Shown here piece after piece: positions 35,292 to 44,055 of a stretch of DNA of 56,944 nt. The stretch covers positions 1-56,944 of the forward strand of contig DDQZ01000098.1 in NCBI GenBank assembly GCA_002343505.1, written 5' to 3'. The first letter of the stretch is position 1. Each line of letters begins with the position of its first letter. This DNA comes from Verrucomicrobiaceae bacterium UBA2429 (GTDB lineage Bacteria; Verrucomicrobiota; Verrucomicrobiia; Verrucomicrobiales; Verrucomicrobiaceae). Below the pieces are notes generated by a model. It was not told the DNA's origin and did no database searches. It saw nothing but the letters and a program-made list of their open reading frames with translations. The position numbers were made by a program, and so were the translations under genes.

Positions 35292-35837
35292 TCATGGGGC
35301 AAGGTTCACGAGCGGGGTTTCGAGGGACACATCCAGCCGGAGCTGCCTGCCGGTGCCGCCGCCTGTGAAACGGCAGACTTTGACCCGTGAGAGCGGCAGG
35401 CGGCGCTCGATTTCGCCGAACCAGTTGTGAACTTTGGCGTATTCGTCCTCAATGGTGAGAGTGGCGATGACGGTGCGCGGGATGATGGGGTTTTCACGGG
35501 TGTTCTTCACCTCGCTTTTGCGAGATCGCACGAGGCTGATGCCCTTGTCGCGCAGGCTGAATTCGATGGCGCTCTCCACTTCCTGCTCGGTCTGGGTCTT
35601 CTCCACATGCGGTGTCCAGGCTTTGAGAAAGCGGCGGATTTCCTCGGTCTCGGCCTTGGTGCGCGCGGTGAGGATGTCGGCGGTTTGGCGGTTGCTCTCG
35701 GCGGCCTGGGCGTCGGCCTCGGCGTCAACGGCTGCGTTTTTCATGAGCACGACCTTTTGATGGACGATCTGCCCGAAGTAGGTGATGCCGCCGATGAACA
35801 TCATCAGGACGACGCAGGCGAGTTGCTTGGGGTTCAT
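35292..35837 (-). CDS. PilO-like inner membrane alignment protein
   Basis: A 181-residue protein with one N-terminal membrane helix (residues ~8-25), a coiled-coil linker (~28-70, rich in Ala/Glu/Gln) and a C-terminal alpha/beta domain (~85-178) with IEDEYAKVHNWFGEIERRLP, as in PilO/GspM where the short domain resembles a ferredoxin fold. Identification rests on architecture and on its place after the PilN-like gene; sequence identity to PilO is low. It would join PilN in the inner-membrane alignment complex of the pilus machine. Confidence 0.65.
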   Translation of the reverse strand: MNPKQLACVVLMMFIGGITYFGQIVHQKVVLMKNAAVDAEADAQAAESNRQTADILTARTKAETEEIRRFLKAWTPHVEKTQTEQEVESAIEFSLRDKGISLVRSRKSEVKNTRENPIIPRTVIATLTIEDEYAKVHNWFGEIERRLPLSRVKVCRFTGGGTGRQLRLDVSLETPLVNLAP

Positions 35838-35852
35838 GATATTGCGCGGCTT

Positions 35853-36404
35853 TCAGTTTTCCATGCGGACGAGGGTGGAGCGGTACTCGATGAGATCGCC
35901 TTCCTTGGTCTGCTGGGGCGAGTAGGAGCGGTAGTTGAGGCGTGAGACGCTGGTGTCGACAAGGCCCACCTCACGCGCGCTGCCTCCGTTGATGCGGATG
36001 GACAGGGCGAGGTTGGATGGCACCTGGTCGCTGCGCTCCAGGGTCAGATCGGTGAGGCGCACCTCGGGCGGCATGGCACGGGCGATGGCGACACAGACAG
36101 GCTGGACGTTGCGCGTGCCTTCAACCCATTTGGCAAGCGATTCAGCCTTGGCGGTCTCGGCGTCGAGGGCGGTTTTTTCATCCTGGAGCTGCTTGATGAC
36201 TGCCTCGTGCCCGGCTTTGACGGAGTCGGCCAGCGCTTTGGCCTGCTCGGCTTTTTTGTAGGCGAGCCAGTCGAGCGTCATGAAGCAGGCGCCTCCGACG
36301 ACGGCGAGGTAAAAGGCGATGGGTACGGCCTTGAAGGTGTCCGGCAGGCGCTTCGAGGTGTCAGTGCGCGGAGTTTTGAAGTCGTGGCAGATATAGTCGT
36401 TCAT
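35853..36404 (-). CDS. PilN-like inner membrane alignment protein
   Basis: A 183-residue protein. A short cytoplasmic N-terminus (~1-24) precedes a membrane helix (~25-43), a coiled segment (~48-90, KKAEQAKALADSVKAGHEAV), and a C-terminal domain with MPPEVRLTDLTLERSD (~110-125), typical of PilN, in which this strand carries the conserved LT-x-L/I motif. The N-terminal tail would bind the PilM-like protein encoded immediately upstream. Start ATG at 36404; PilO-like gene 15 nt downstream. Confidence 0.65.
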   Translation of the reverse strand: MNDYICHDFKTPRTDTSKRLPDTFKAVPIAFYLAVVGGACFMTLDWLAYKKAEQAKALADSVKAGHEAVIKQLQDEKTALDAETAKAESLAKWVEGTRNVQPVCVAIARAMPPEVRLTDLTLERSDQVPSNLALSIRINGGSAREVGLVDTSVSRLNYRSYSPQQTKEGDLIEYRSTLVRMEN

Positions 36405-36422
36405 TGGGGTGATGTGTCGGGA

Positions 36423-37292
36423 TCAATGCCGGCCGATGACCTGCCAGAGCAGATCCTCCTGGGTGAGGTCGATGGCGCCGGCTTTTTGAAGGTGGACAAA
36501 GATGTCGTCGCGGAACTTGGTGTCCTGGCCGTCGCTGATGAAATAGACCGGGCTGCCCTGAGGCACTTTTTGAAGCAGTGGAGTGATGATTTGGAGGGAA
36601 GTCTCGACCGCGTCGGGCCCCAGTCCGCTGCGGCAGCGCAGCTCTTTCCACTGCCCTTCCTGCTGGACTAGCGCGGCGATGGACCCCTCGCACGCGCTGA
36701 TGATCAGGGTGTCGGCGGGCATGCTGCCGCGCTGGGCCACATAGAGCTGGTGGACGGCGTATTCGGTGAGGGCGAAAAGGCCGCAGCAGACGCGCCCCGG
36801 CCGTATGCCGATGGTCTTGAGCACGTCCTCGCAGACTTTGACCATGCTCTCCTCGCAGGCGAGCAGGAGGCTGGCGGAGCTGTCGGGATGATGGCAGAGC
36901 GCGTAGCGTTTGCCTCGGTCGTATTTGGGGCCGAGCACGGCGCGGGGGTTGGTGCGCAGGAGGTGGGCGGTGTTTTCGCCGCGCATCATGTTGTTCTCCA
37001 GGGAGAGGATGAAGCGGTTGTTCACGGACACGACGCACCAGCCGCCGTCAGCCATGCCGCGCCATTCCTCGGCACGCTGGGGGGCGATGTCGGCGAACTC
37101 GCCGTCCATGACGCCGCCGTCGTCAAATTTGCCGCGCTTGTTGATGGCTCGCCAGCTTGTCTGGCTGCGGCTGATGTTGATGAGCAGGGTCTTGCGCCCC
37201 TCGGACCGGCGGGACCAGGAGGTGGCCGCGTCGTCAGGCTCGGGCTTGAAGGCGGCGAAGCTCAGGACAGATTTGATTTCATCCAACAGCAT
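36423..37292 (-). CDS. PilM/GspL-like cytoplasmic actin-fold protein
   Basis: A 289-residue soluble protein. It begins after a short helix with the ribonuclease-H-like strands LLINISRSQTSWRAI (~35-49), and later has ALTEYAVHQLYVAQRG (~175) and SGLGPDAVETSLQIITPLLQ (~230). The order matches PilM or the cytoplasmic part of GspL, which links the ATPase to PilN. It is somewhat shorter than PilM (~350), and sequence similarity is weak, so the assignment is mainly from context: ATPase, then this gene, then PilN-like and PilO-like. Its start overlaps the end of the pilT gene by 14 nt. Confidence 0.6.
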   Translation of the reverse strand: MLLDEIKSVLSFAAFKPEPDDAATSWSRRSEGRKTLLINISRSQTSWRAINKRGKFDDGGVMDGEFADIAPQRAEEWRGMADGGWCVVSVNNRFILSLENNMMRGENTAHLLRTNPRAVLGPKYDRGKRYALCHHPDSSASLLLACEESMVKVCEDVLKTIGIRPGRVCCGLFALTEYAVHQLYVAQRGSMPADTLIISACEGSIAALVQQEGQWKELRCRSGLGPDAVETSLQIITPLLQKVPQGSPVYFISDGQDTKFRDDIFVHLQKAGAIDLTQEDLLWQVIGRH

Positions 37293-38343
37293 AAATGGAG
37301 GTCAGGTTTTCGCGTGAGAGATAGTCATAGACCTCATGCTCGGCGTAGCCGGTTTTGCGGGTCTGGGTGGGTTTCCAGCCGTCGGCCATGCGCATGTTCA
37401 CGGAGCGCTCGAAGCTCTGCATGCCGCGGGTGAAGCCGGCCTCGAGCTCCTGTTCGAGATTCTTAAACTCGCCGCGGCGAATCATGCCGCAAACGGAGTC
37501 ATAAGGAAGGAGGAGTTCGTGGACAGGGAAGCGCTTGCCGCGGGTCTCATCGAACAGGAGACGCTGGCAGAGGATTCCGCGAAAGCTGTCGGCGAAGGAG
37601 AGCATGGCGTTTTCCATGCGGTCACTGGGGATGAGTTTCAGATAACGCTGCACGGTCTGCGCCGCGCTGGAGGTGTGCAGAGTGGCGACAACGACATGGC
37701 CGGTCTCGGCGGCCTGGAGGGCGATCTCGGCCGTTTCGCCGTCGCGAATTTCACCGACGAGGATGACATCCGGCGCCTGTCGCAGGGCGGCGCGGAGGGA
37801 TTTGTTGAAGTCGAGTTCGTCGGTGCCGATCTCGCGCTGGGAGACGAGCGAGGGGATGCCGGGCGGATAGACGAACTCGATGGGATCCTCGAAGGTGAGC
37901 ACATGCTCCTGGCGGCGTTTGGCGCGCTCAAGGATCATGGAGGCGATGGTGGTGGATTTGCCGGAGCCTGTGGCGCCGCAGACGAGAAAGAGGCCGTTTT
38001 TTGCCTCCAGGAAGGCTTTGATGGCGGCAGGCGGCACCATGAGCTTGCTGATGTCCGGGATTTCCTCCGGCAGCAGGCGCATGACCCAGCGCGGGCGTCC
38101 TCGCGTGACCATGCGGTTGACGCGGTAGCGGCGGTTGCCGAGGGTGAGGGCGTAGTCCACGCAGCCGGTCGTGAACTCCAGGGGGCGCTCCGGCTGATAG
38201 ATGAAGGAGTCGAAAAAGAGCTTGCCGTTGCGCTTGTAGGTGAGCGGCTCCCAGGGTGTGATGTAGAAATCACTCACACCCGAGTCCTTTGAAAGGTGAA
38301 GCATTCGGTAGCCCAGCTGGCTGCGTTCGTGGATGTCTTCCAT
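37279..38343 (-). CDS. PilT/PilU-family ATPase of the pilus cluster
   Basis: A 354-residue ATPase. Walker A is GATGSGKST (~residue 124), the Asp box is TFEDPIEFVYPPG, Walker B is DVILVGEIRDGETAEIALQA (~188-207) with the catalytic Glu, and the His box is ATLHTSS. The late PYDSVCGMIRRGEFKNL segment stands where PilT has its AIRNLIRE motif. It lacks the larger N-terminal domain of PilB/GspE, so by family it would be a retraction motor. Yet no PilB is encoded in the window; this may be the only motor of the system. It is the second gene of the operon, 15 nt after the long prepilin. Confidence 0.9.
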   Translation of the reverse strand: MEDIHERSQLGYRMLHLSKDSGVSDFYITPWEPLTYKRNGKLFFDSFIYQPERPLEFTTGCVDYALTLGNRRYRVNRMVTRGRPRWVMRLLPEEIPDISKLMVPPAAIKAFLEAKNGLFLVCGATGSGKSTTIASMILERAKRRQEHVLTFEDPIEFVYPPGIPSLVSQREIGTDELDFNKSLRAALRQAPDVILVGEIRDGETAEIALQAAETGHVVVATLHTSSAAQTVQRYLKLIPSDRMENAMLSFADSFRGILCQRLLFDETRGKRFPVHELLLPYDSVCGMIRRGEFKNLEQELEAGFTRGMQSFERSVNMRMADGWKPTQTRKTGYAEHEVYDYLSRENLTSIYAVG

Positions 38344-38358
38344 GTCGGTTGTCTGGAT

Positions 38359-39966
38359 TCAACGGTTGCTGACAAAGCGCGCGCGGAGCTGCGCGCCTGC
38401 GGCGGCCCCCTCATAGATGAAAAATTGGTTGCCCTGCACCCAGCCGGCGTTGGTGTCGAGGCTCTGCCAGGAGAGTTCGAGGCGGTATTCAACGCCCTCG
38501 AGTGTGAGGCGGAAATCGGTGCTTGGATTGCGCAGCTCGACGATGTCCGCGCTGGCCTGGCGGTTGCTGGTGTTTTCGGTGCTGATAAGGCCGAGATTGA
38601 TGTGGACGACTCCGCTGTGGGCGGGCTGCGTGAGTCCGAGATTTACGGAGAGAGTCACACTGCCGGCCTCGCTGTCATAGAATGTGGTGCCATTGAGCAT
38701 GACAAGGCTGCCGAGGTTGAACCAGGTGTTGGGAGTGACCGAATCGAAGCTCTCGCGTGTGAAGGAGAGCACGTTTTCGATGCCCGCGTCGAGATACTCT
38801 CCGCTGCCGAGGTCGAGCTTGGTGTTGCCGTGGCGGAAGGTGGAGGTGGGGATGCCGTTTTCCACGACGGTGACGAGATTGGAGCCGCCATTGGCGTTCC
38901 CCCAGGTGCCAGTACCGGTGCCGGCGAAGCTGTCAACGAGCCGGTAGTAGATGGCCGATGCGGTGCTGCTGGTTTTGTATAGCGTGGTATCCATCGCCAT
39001 GTTCCGCGCCTGGAGCCGGTCGGCTGATCCCACGGTGACTGGCACACCCTCATAGGGCAGCCAGGCTCCATTGTTGATCCTGTATTGCAGCGTGGAGCCT
39101 GCGGGCGGCGCTCCATTCGGGCTGATGAGAACACCGGTCGGAAATGCTGAATAGGAAAAAGTGCCGCCACTGGGGCTGATGACAGGACGCGGCAGAGTGG
39201 TCGCTTGCGTGGTTCCCGATCCCCCGCCTCCGACTCCGCTTCCCCCTCCGGTGCCTCCTCCGCCTGTGCCGGAGCCTCCATCACCAGGATCACCTGGCGG
39301 GGTTGGCACGAGTTCATCGGGGTCAAAAATCTGACTCGTGCCCTGGCCTTGCATGCTGCCCGGAGACGCATAAGCGAAGTTTGCCGTCGGTGATGAACCC
39401 CACACCCATCCTTGGTTGGCGCCGGTGCTGGTGTTGTAGCGCACTTTGGCGGCGGAGCGGTTTTCCGTGCCAAAGTCAGAGGTCGAGAGCGCCTCGTCGA
39501 GGAAAAACTCCTCGACTGCGGAGCCCGATCCAGTGGTGATCTCAAAACGCTGGGTGCGCGTGTTCCAGCGGGCGCGTTCCAGACCGGGCTGGGAGGAGCT
39601 GCTGGTGACACGCGCCCGGAGCCGGTTGTCCACCAGACGACCGCTGACAGGTCCTGTGTGCGAACTCCACTCTGCTTGCGGCCGGGCACGTTTCAGACGG
39701 GTCAGCACGGCCTCAGGGTTGGTCATGCCGGCGAGTGATCCTCCGTCGGCCTGATAAAGCGAGAGCATGTGGTTCAATGTGGCCACGTCGGAGGAGAGTT
39801 TCACATTTTTCACCACCACAGGCTGCTGTCCGACCATGTTAATGGCTACCGTCATGAGGACTCCCATCAGGGCGATGAGGACGACCAATTCCATGACTGA
39901 AAACGCGTCAGCCAAATGCCAAAATCTGACATGATATGAAGTGGGGCGCTCGTTGCTTGAAAGCAT
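38359..39966 (-). CDS. Long modular prepilin, possible tip adhesin
   Basis: A 535-residue protein, first gene of the operon. The leader ends with AFSVMELVVLIALMGVLMTV: Ala at -1 instead of Gly, Phe at +1 and Glu at +5, so a prepilin signal. A pilin-like part (~residues 45-215) is followed by a Gly/Ser/Pro linker (~220-250), a chitobiase C-terminal-like or Fn3-associated repeat (~255-340, LQYRINNGAWLPYEGVPVTV), and a C-terminal module (~345-530) with FNLGSLVMLNGTT and SADIV that resembles the choice-of-anchor K domain. Such fusion suggests a pilus tip adhesin binding carbohydrate or surfaces. The assignment of the two last modules is by eye. Confidence 0.75.
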   Translation of the reverse strand: MLSSNERPTSYHVRFWHLADAFSVMELVVLIALMGVLMTVAINMVGQQPVVVKNVKLSSDVATLNHMLSLYQADGGSLAGMTNPEAVLTRLKRARPQAEWSSHTGPVSGRLVDNRLRARVTSSSSQPGLERARWNTRTQRFEITTGSGSAVEEFFLDEALSTSDFGTENRSAAKVRYNTSTGANQGWVWGSSPTANFAYASPGSMQGQGTSQIFDPDELVPTPPGDPGDGGSGTGGGGTGGGSGVGGGGSGTTQATTLPRPVISPSGGTFSYSAFPTGVLISPNGAPPAGSTLQYRINNGAWLPYEGVPVTVGSADRLQARNMAMDTTLYKTSSTASAIYYRLVDSFAGTGTGTWGNANGGSNLVTVVENGIPTSTFRHGNTKLDLGSGEYLDAGIENVLSFTRESFDSVTPNTWFNLGSLVMLNGTTFYDSEAGSVTLSVNLGLTQPAHSGVVHINLGLISTENTSNRQASADIVELRNPSTDFRLTLEGVEYRLELSWQSLDTNAGWVQGNQFFIYEGAAAGAQLRARFVSNR

Positions 39967-40157
39967 GGAAAATATGAAAGATATTTAAATTTACCAAAAT
40001 TGTTTTCGATTTGCAAACAAAAGCTGAAAAAACCACAATTTAGACTGTCGAACATAGTTCATACTCAATTGTTGAGAGTCCCTTGAATTTTCGAGACAGG
40101 CCAGACGAGAAGCTTAACAAGTTCGAAAATTCGTGAAACGGTAGTTTTAAATACTAT

Positions 40158-40186
40158 TTGAATGAAATGGAATGCCGGGCTATAAT
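40158..40186 (+). promoter_or_regulatory. Putative sigma70-type promoter for the secretin gene
   Basis: TTGAAT (40158-40163) and TATAAT (40181-40186) are separated by exactly 17 bp, in an AT-rich 240-bp region between two divergent operons. The transcript would start about 40193, giving a very short leader to ATG 40209. Confidence 0.55.
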
Positions 40187-40208
40187 TTCCATATTTATGA
40201 TCTATTTC

Positions 40209-42248
40209 ATGCGAAAATGTGGCTTCCTTTTCACTTTGGCGCTCTTTGCGAGTTGGGGAGGGCTTTCAAGAACTGCCTGGGCGCAAAGCCCATCAGGCTC
40301 CTTCAATTTTTCTTCCGCAGTCTATGAATCCGAGGCCGCACCCCTGAGGGCCGCGCAACCGCAGCAGTATGATTTTTCAAAAGCCATGCTCTCGGATGTG
40401 CTGCGCTTTCTGGCGACAGATGCCGGCATCTCGTTTTTTTCCCTGCCGGATGACCGGCCTGAGGGATCGCAGTTGATCACTTTTTCGATTCGAGCCAGCC
40501 CTTTCCAAGTGCTGGAAACCCTGTGCAAGGCCAACGAACTGGCGCTCATCCCTGACAATGGCATCTGGTACATCCGACCCGCGGATGATCGCGAACTCAT
40601 CGGCAAGTCCTACGAAATCCGGCACAATGCGCTGGAGCGGGTCGAGCGCACCAGCAGCGGTTCGGGATTGAGCCTGACTCCTGTCGGTTCGAACGCGGGA
40701 GGCGGTGGGGGGGGATCGGGCGGAGTCAACCTCCAGGGCAATCAAGAGACTTTCCAGGTCAGGCGCAGCGAGATTATCAATGCGATCCGTGACTTGCTGA
40801 GCCTGCCGCGTGAAGAGCAGGAGGACTCCCAGCAAGGCGCGGCGGCGCCTCCTCCGGCTCCGACCTTGGGCAGTCCCTTCGGCGGCGGAGGGGAAGAAAC
40901 CCGCGCTTTGAACTCGAACGAGTTGAGCGCCTTCCGCAAACCGAAGGTCATTTGGATGTCGGACTCGAACACGCTCTATGTCGTCGCCACGCGCCTGCAG
41001 CACATGTGGGTGGAGGGCTACCTGCAGGTCGCGGACAAGCCGCAGTCACTCATTGCCATCGAGGTGAAATTCATCGAAACCACCCGTGATCCGAGACGCG
41101 ATTTCGGTGTTGACTGGACCGGCACCTTTGACGTGGGCAACTTTCGCGCAGTGGACACAGTCACTGAGTCGGTGGACGCGACCACAGGCCAGCGCACCGT
41201 GCAGGTGAATTATAACAACACCCCCACCAACGGCGGCTACCGCACCGACCTGGCGAACCTGCTTTCCACAGCCAATCTGAACGCCTCAGGCGCCGCGCTT
41301 GGCTGGCCCGCGCTGGGCATTCTCAGCGCGCAAGACATCAATGTGAAGCTGCGCGCCCTGTTGCGCGACGAGGAGACCCAGATGACCTCCTATCCGCGCA
41401 TGGTGACGCTTAACAACAAGGAGGTTTCCTTCCGAAGTGTCGTCAACCAGCCTGTTCTCGATGCCTCCGCGTCTGCCACGGTTGGCGCCGGTGCCACCAC
41501 CACCACCGCCATTGCCTACCTGCCGATTGGCACTGTGCTCAACATCCTGCCCAAGCGCATGGAGAACGATAAAATCCGCCTCAACATGGCCGTCACCGTT
41601 TCCAGCATCATCGGCACCGAGGTCATCAACGGCAATCCCTACCCGGTGGCCTCCTCCCGGGTTTATGATGCTCCTGTCGAGATCAACTCCGGCTACACCG
41701 TTGCTGTAGGCGGTCTTGATGAAGCCCGCGAGCGCGAGGGCAAATCCGGCGTGCCCATACTGCAGGCCATTCCGTTGATTGGGAAAAGGCTGTTCAGCTA
41801 TGAGAGCAAGAGCAAGAACCACAAAAACCTCATGATCTTCATCACGCCCACGCTGATTGACGCGCGCCAGGGCGGCCTGCCGCGCGAGCCGCAGTCTGTG
41901 ATTCCGCAGCGTCCGAACCAGCCTTTGCCCAGGATACCCCAAGTGGACCCGAACACGGGCGCGGTCGTCGGCGGTCCTTCGGCTCTTCCCAATGCGGTGG
42001 CTTTCCTGCGCAGGGAGACGGACATTCTCCATCACACCATTTACGAGAGCCGCATCACGCCTGATGAAAGCCGCAAGGTCAGGGAATTGAAGGTGGCCCT
42101 AGACCACCTCGACGCGCAGTGCGAGGCCATGAAGCTGCAATACCCAGCCCAGGCCGCGCAGATATACGCGCAGCAGATGCAGTTGAAGGAGCTGCTGGAC
42201 CGCAACCAGCAAATGGCGCGCCTGCTTTTCTCGAAAAAATACTTCTGA
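40209..42248 (+). CDS. PilQ/GspD-family secretin
   Basis: A 679-residue outer-membrane channel. A signal peptide (MRKCGFLFTLALFASWGGLS, then RTAWAQ) is followed by N-domains from residue ~50 (ITFSIRASPFQVLETLCKAN), two Gly/Pro-rich linkers (~165-180, ~220-245), and the secretin core ~290-560, which ends with VPILQAIPLIGKRLF and KNLMIFITPTLID, both family marks. A helical C-terminal tail (~590-679) is unusual. Start choice: 40197 or 40167 are possible, but ATG 40209 gives the clean signal peptide and fits the promoter at 40158. It diverges from the ten pilus genes and would be their outer pore. Confidence 0.9.
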   Translation: MRKCGFLFTLALFASWGGLSRTAWAQSPSGSFNFSSAVYESEAAPLRAAQPQQYDFSKAMLSDVLRFLATDAGISFFSLPDDRPEGSQLITFSIRASPFQVLETLCKANELALIPDNGIWYIRPADDRELIGKSYEIRHNALERVERTSSGSGLSLTPVGSNAGGGGGGSGGVNLQGNQETFQVRRSEIINAIRDLLSLPREEQEDSQQGAAAPPPAPTLGSPFGGGGEETRALNSNELSAFRKPKVIWMSDSNTLYVVATRLQHMWVEGYLQVADKPQSLIAIEVKFIETTRDPRRDFGVDWTGTFDVGNFRAVDTVTESVDATTGQRTVQVNYNNTPTNGGYRTDLANLLSTANLNASGAALGWPALGILSAQDINVKLRALLRDEETQMTSYPRMVTLNNKEVSFRSVVNQPVLDASASATVGAGATTTTAIAYLPIGTVLNILPKRMENDKIRLNMAVTVSSIIGTEVINGNPYPVASSRVYDAPVEINSGYTVAVGGLDEAREREGKSGVPILQAIPLIGKRLFSYESKSKNHKNLMIFITPTLIDARQGGLPREPQSVIPQRPNQPLPRIPQVDPNTGAVVGGPSALPNAVAFLRRETDILHHTIYESRITPDESRKVRELKVALDHLDAQCEAMKLQYPAQAAQIYAQQMQLKELLDRNQQMARLLFSKKYF

Positions 42249-42255
42249 GCATGAA

Positions 42256-42285
42256 AAAGCCGCCATTCGCACAAATGGCGGCTTT
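42256..42285. terminator. Bidirectional rho-independent terminator
   Basis: A 12-bp perfect stem (AAAGCCGCCATT / AATGGCGGCTTT) with a 6-nt loop lies 8 nt after the secretin stop. T-rich tails occur on both strands (TTTGTTTG on plus, TTTTT on minus), serving the secretin and the convergent lipoprotein gene. Confidence 0.85.
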
Positions 42286-42304
42286 GTTTGATTCACCCGA
42301 AAAA

Positions 42305-42931
42305 TCAGCGGCTGCGGCGATTTCCTGAGGATGAGGAGCGGGAAGCCACGGATGACGGGCGAGCCAGAGTTCTACCGCTGGAAATCGCTTGGGAACGTCC
42401 TGGACTTGAGGAGGTGGACGCACGAATAATGCCCGAACTGCCGGAAGGCCGCGCCAGAGTGCTGCCGCGTGACTGGGGTGCCGAGATGCGCCCGGAAGGA
42501 GCAGGCGCGCCTGTGAAGCTGAAGGGCGCGGAACTCCGGGTTGTGGCGGGTCGTGACAGAGTGACGGGTGCAGAGAAGCGCGGAGTGGCCGGCACCGCTC
42601 CGCTGGAAAAGGGAATGCCGCGGAAGGCTGTCGTCCCGCGGGTGACGCCTTGATGATGGTGATGATTCACCACCACGTTCGAGCGACCATAGCACGGGTA
42701 TCCGCCGCCCCATCCCCGGTTCCCCCACCAGCCTCGATTTCCCCACCAGTTGCCACCGCCGCCCCAGTAGCCGACGGACAGGGAGGAAAACACAGGCGCG
42801 GGCGCAAAGGCGGCTCCATTGTAATAGCCGCCGACGGGCGCGCCGTAGGCATACGGATCATACACCGCGCAAGACGAGAGTGAAAAAACGCCGAGCACAC
42901 CGGCGGAGAGGGCGAGTAGGTTGGGTTTCAT
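42305..42931 (-). CDS. Ser/Arg/Gly-rich putative lipoprotein
   Basis: A 208-residue protein with signal MKPNLLALSAGVLGVFSLSS and lipobox LSSC (Cys21). The mature part has Tyr/Gly/Trp-rich repeats (~45-85, GGGGNWWGNRGWWGNRGWGG), a His run, and a basic Ser/Thr/Arg-rich C-terminal half (~110-208). No enzyme domain is visible. Such low-complexity lipoproteins are common in the phylum and may be structural surface proteins. ATG 42931 gives the correct leader; the ATG at 42967 would add 12 residues. Confidence 0.75.
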   Translation of the reverse strand: MKPNLLALSAGVLGVFSLSSCAVYDPYAYGAPVGGYYNGAAFAPAPVFSSLSVGYWGGGGNWWGNRGWWGNRGWGGGYPCYGRSNVVVNHHHHQGVTRGTTAFRGIPFSSGAVPATPRFSAPVTLSRPATTRSSAPFSFTGAPAPSGRISAPQSRGSTLARPSGSSGIIRASTSSSPGRSQAISSGRTLARPSSVASRSSSSGNRRSR

Positions 42932-43077
42932 GCGAGTAGTGACGCGCCCCGCGCCGGCCCTATTCAAACTAAATTTTCCGCTGTTTTTGCGACTCCTGGC
43001 CTGTCCGCTGCTGTTCGCTAAACGCTTCCCGTTCCTTGCCCGACAGCCTTTGAGCGAGTATGGGGCGGCGCTGACAC

Positions 43078-43959
43078 ATGCGTTATCACGTCATCCACCG
43101 CACCACCTGCACCTACGAGAGTCCTGTCACAGTCTGCCATTACAATGCGCGGTTGGAGCCTCGCGTGCTTCCCACCCAGGACTGCCCGTGGCATGAGTTG
43201 ACGATTCGTCCGGAGCCCGTGGAAAAGGCGGAGCGCGCTGATTATTTTGGAAACCACAGTGTCTATTTCGAGATCGAAGGCTCCCATCAGAAGCTCGAAG
43301 TTATTGCCAGAAGCCTGGTGGAAATCTCCCCTTCCGATCTGCCCGACCCATCCGTCACTCCCGCCTGGGAGATGGTGCGGGATGCATGTCGTGCCGATTT
43401 GCCTTCCACTGCGACGGCTGCGGGGGATTTTGGCTTCGCCTCCCAGCTTATTCCTGTTGGAACGGAGTTTGCCGATTACGCCCGCGCCTCCTTTCCCGCT
43501 CGTCGTCCCATTCTGGAGGCTGTGTGCGACTTGAACCGCCGCATTCATGAGGATTTTATTTTTGATCCCTCAGCCACCGACATCGCCACACCCGTGACCG
43601 AGGTATTGAAAAACCGCCGTGGAGTCTGTCAGGACTTCGCCCAGGTCATGATCGCCTGTCTTCGTTCCATTGGTCTGCCCGCGCGCTATGTCAGCGGTTA
43701 TTTGGAAACGGAGCCGCCACCGGGGCAGCCCAAGCTGATCGGCGCGGACGCCTCCCACGCCTGGGTGTCAGTTTTCTGCGGCGAGGCCCACGGCTGGATG
43801 GACGCGGATCCCACCAACAACATCCTGCCGGAGCAAAGGCACATCACACTTGCCTGGGGGCGTGACTTTGCCGATGTCAGCCCGCTGCGCGGCGTCACTC
43901 TAGGCGCGGGCGAGCATCATCTTCAGGTGGCTGTGGATGTGCTTCCTGCCGGGGATTGA
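43078..43959 (+). CDS. Transglutaminase-like cysteine protease-fold protein
   Basis: A 293-residue protein with a bacterial transglutaminase-like N-terminal beta domain (residues 1-~85) and the catalytic core. Triad: Cys in NRRGVCQDFAQVMI (~residue 184), His in DASHAWVSVFC (~226), and Asp in WMDADPTNN (~242). All three are intact. The family includes proteases and peptide-modifying enzymes; there is no signal peptide, so action in the cytoplasm is likely. Start ATG 43078 is the natural family start (MRYHVIHRTTCTYESPV). No partner genes (alpha-E, circularly permuted ATP-grasp) are adjacent. Confidence 0.92.
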   Translation: MRYHVIHRTTCTYESPVTVCHYNARLEPRVLPTQDCPWHELTIRPEPVEKAERADYFGNHSVYFEIEGSHQKLEVIARSLVEISPSDLPDPSVTPAWEMVRDACRADLPSTATAAGDFGFASQLIPVGTEFADYARASFPARRPILEAVCDLNRRIHEDFIFDPSATDIATPVTEVLKNRRGVCQDFAQVMIACLRSIGLPARYVSGYLETEPPPGQPKLIGADASHAWVSVFCGEAHGWMDADPTNNILPEQRHITLAWGRDFADVSPLRGVTLGAGEHHLQVAVDVLPAGD

Positions 43960-44055
43960 GGCGCATCCGTTCCGGGCCGGCGTGTGCATTTTTTCATCCG
44001 GGTCATCCTGCAAAGCGCGCTTTGACTTTTGCGGGATTCCAGGACATGGCGGGGC

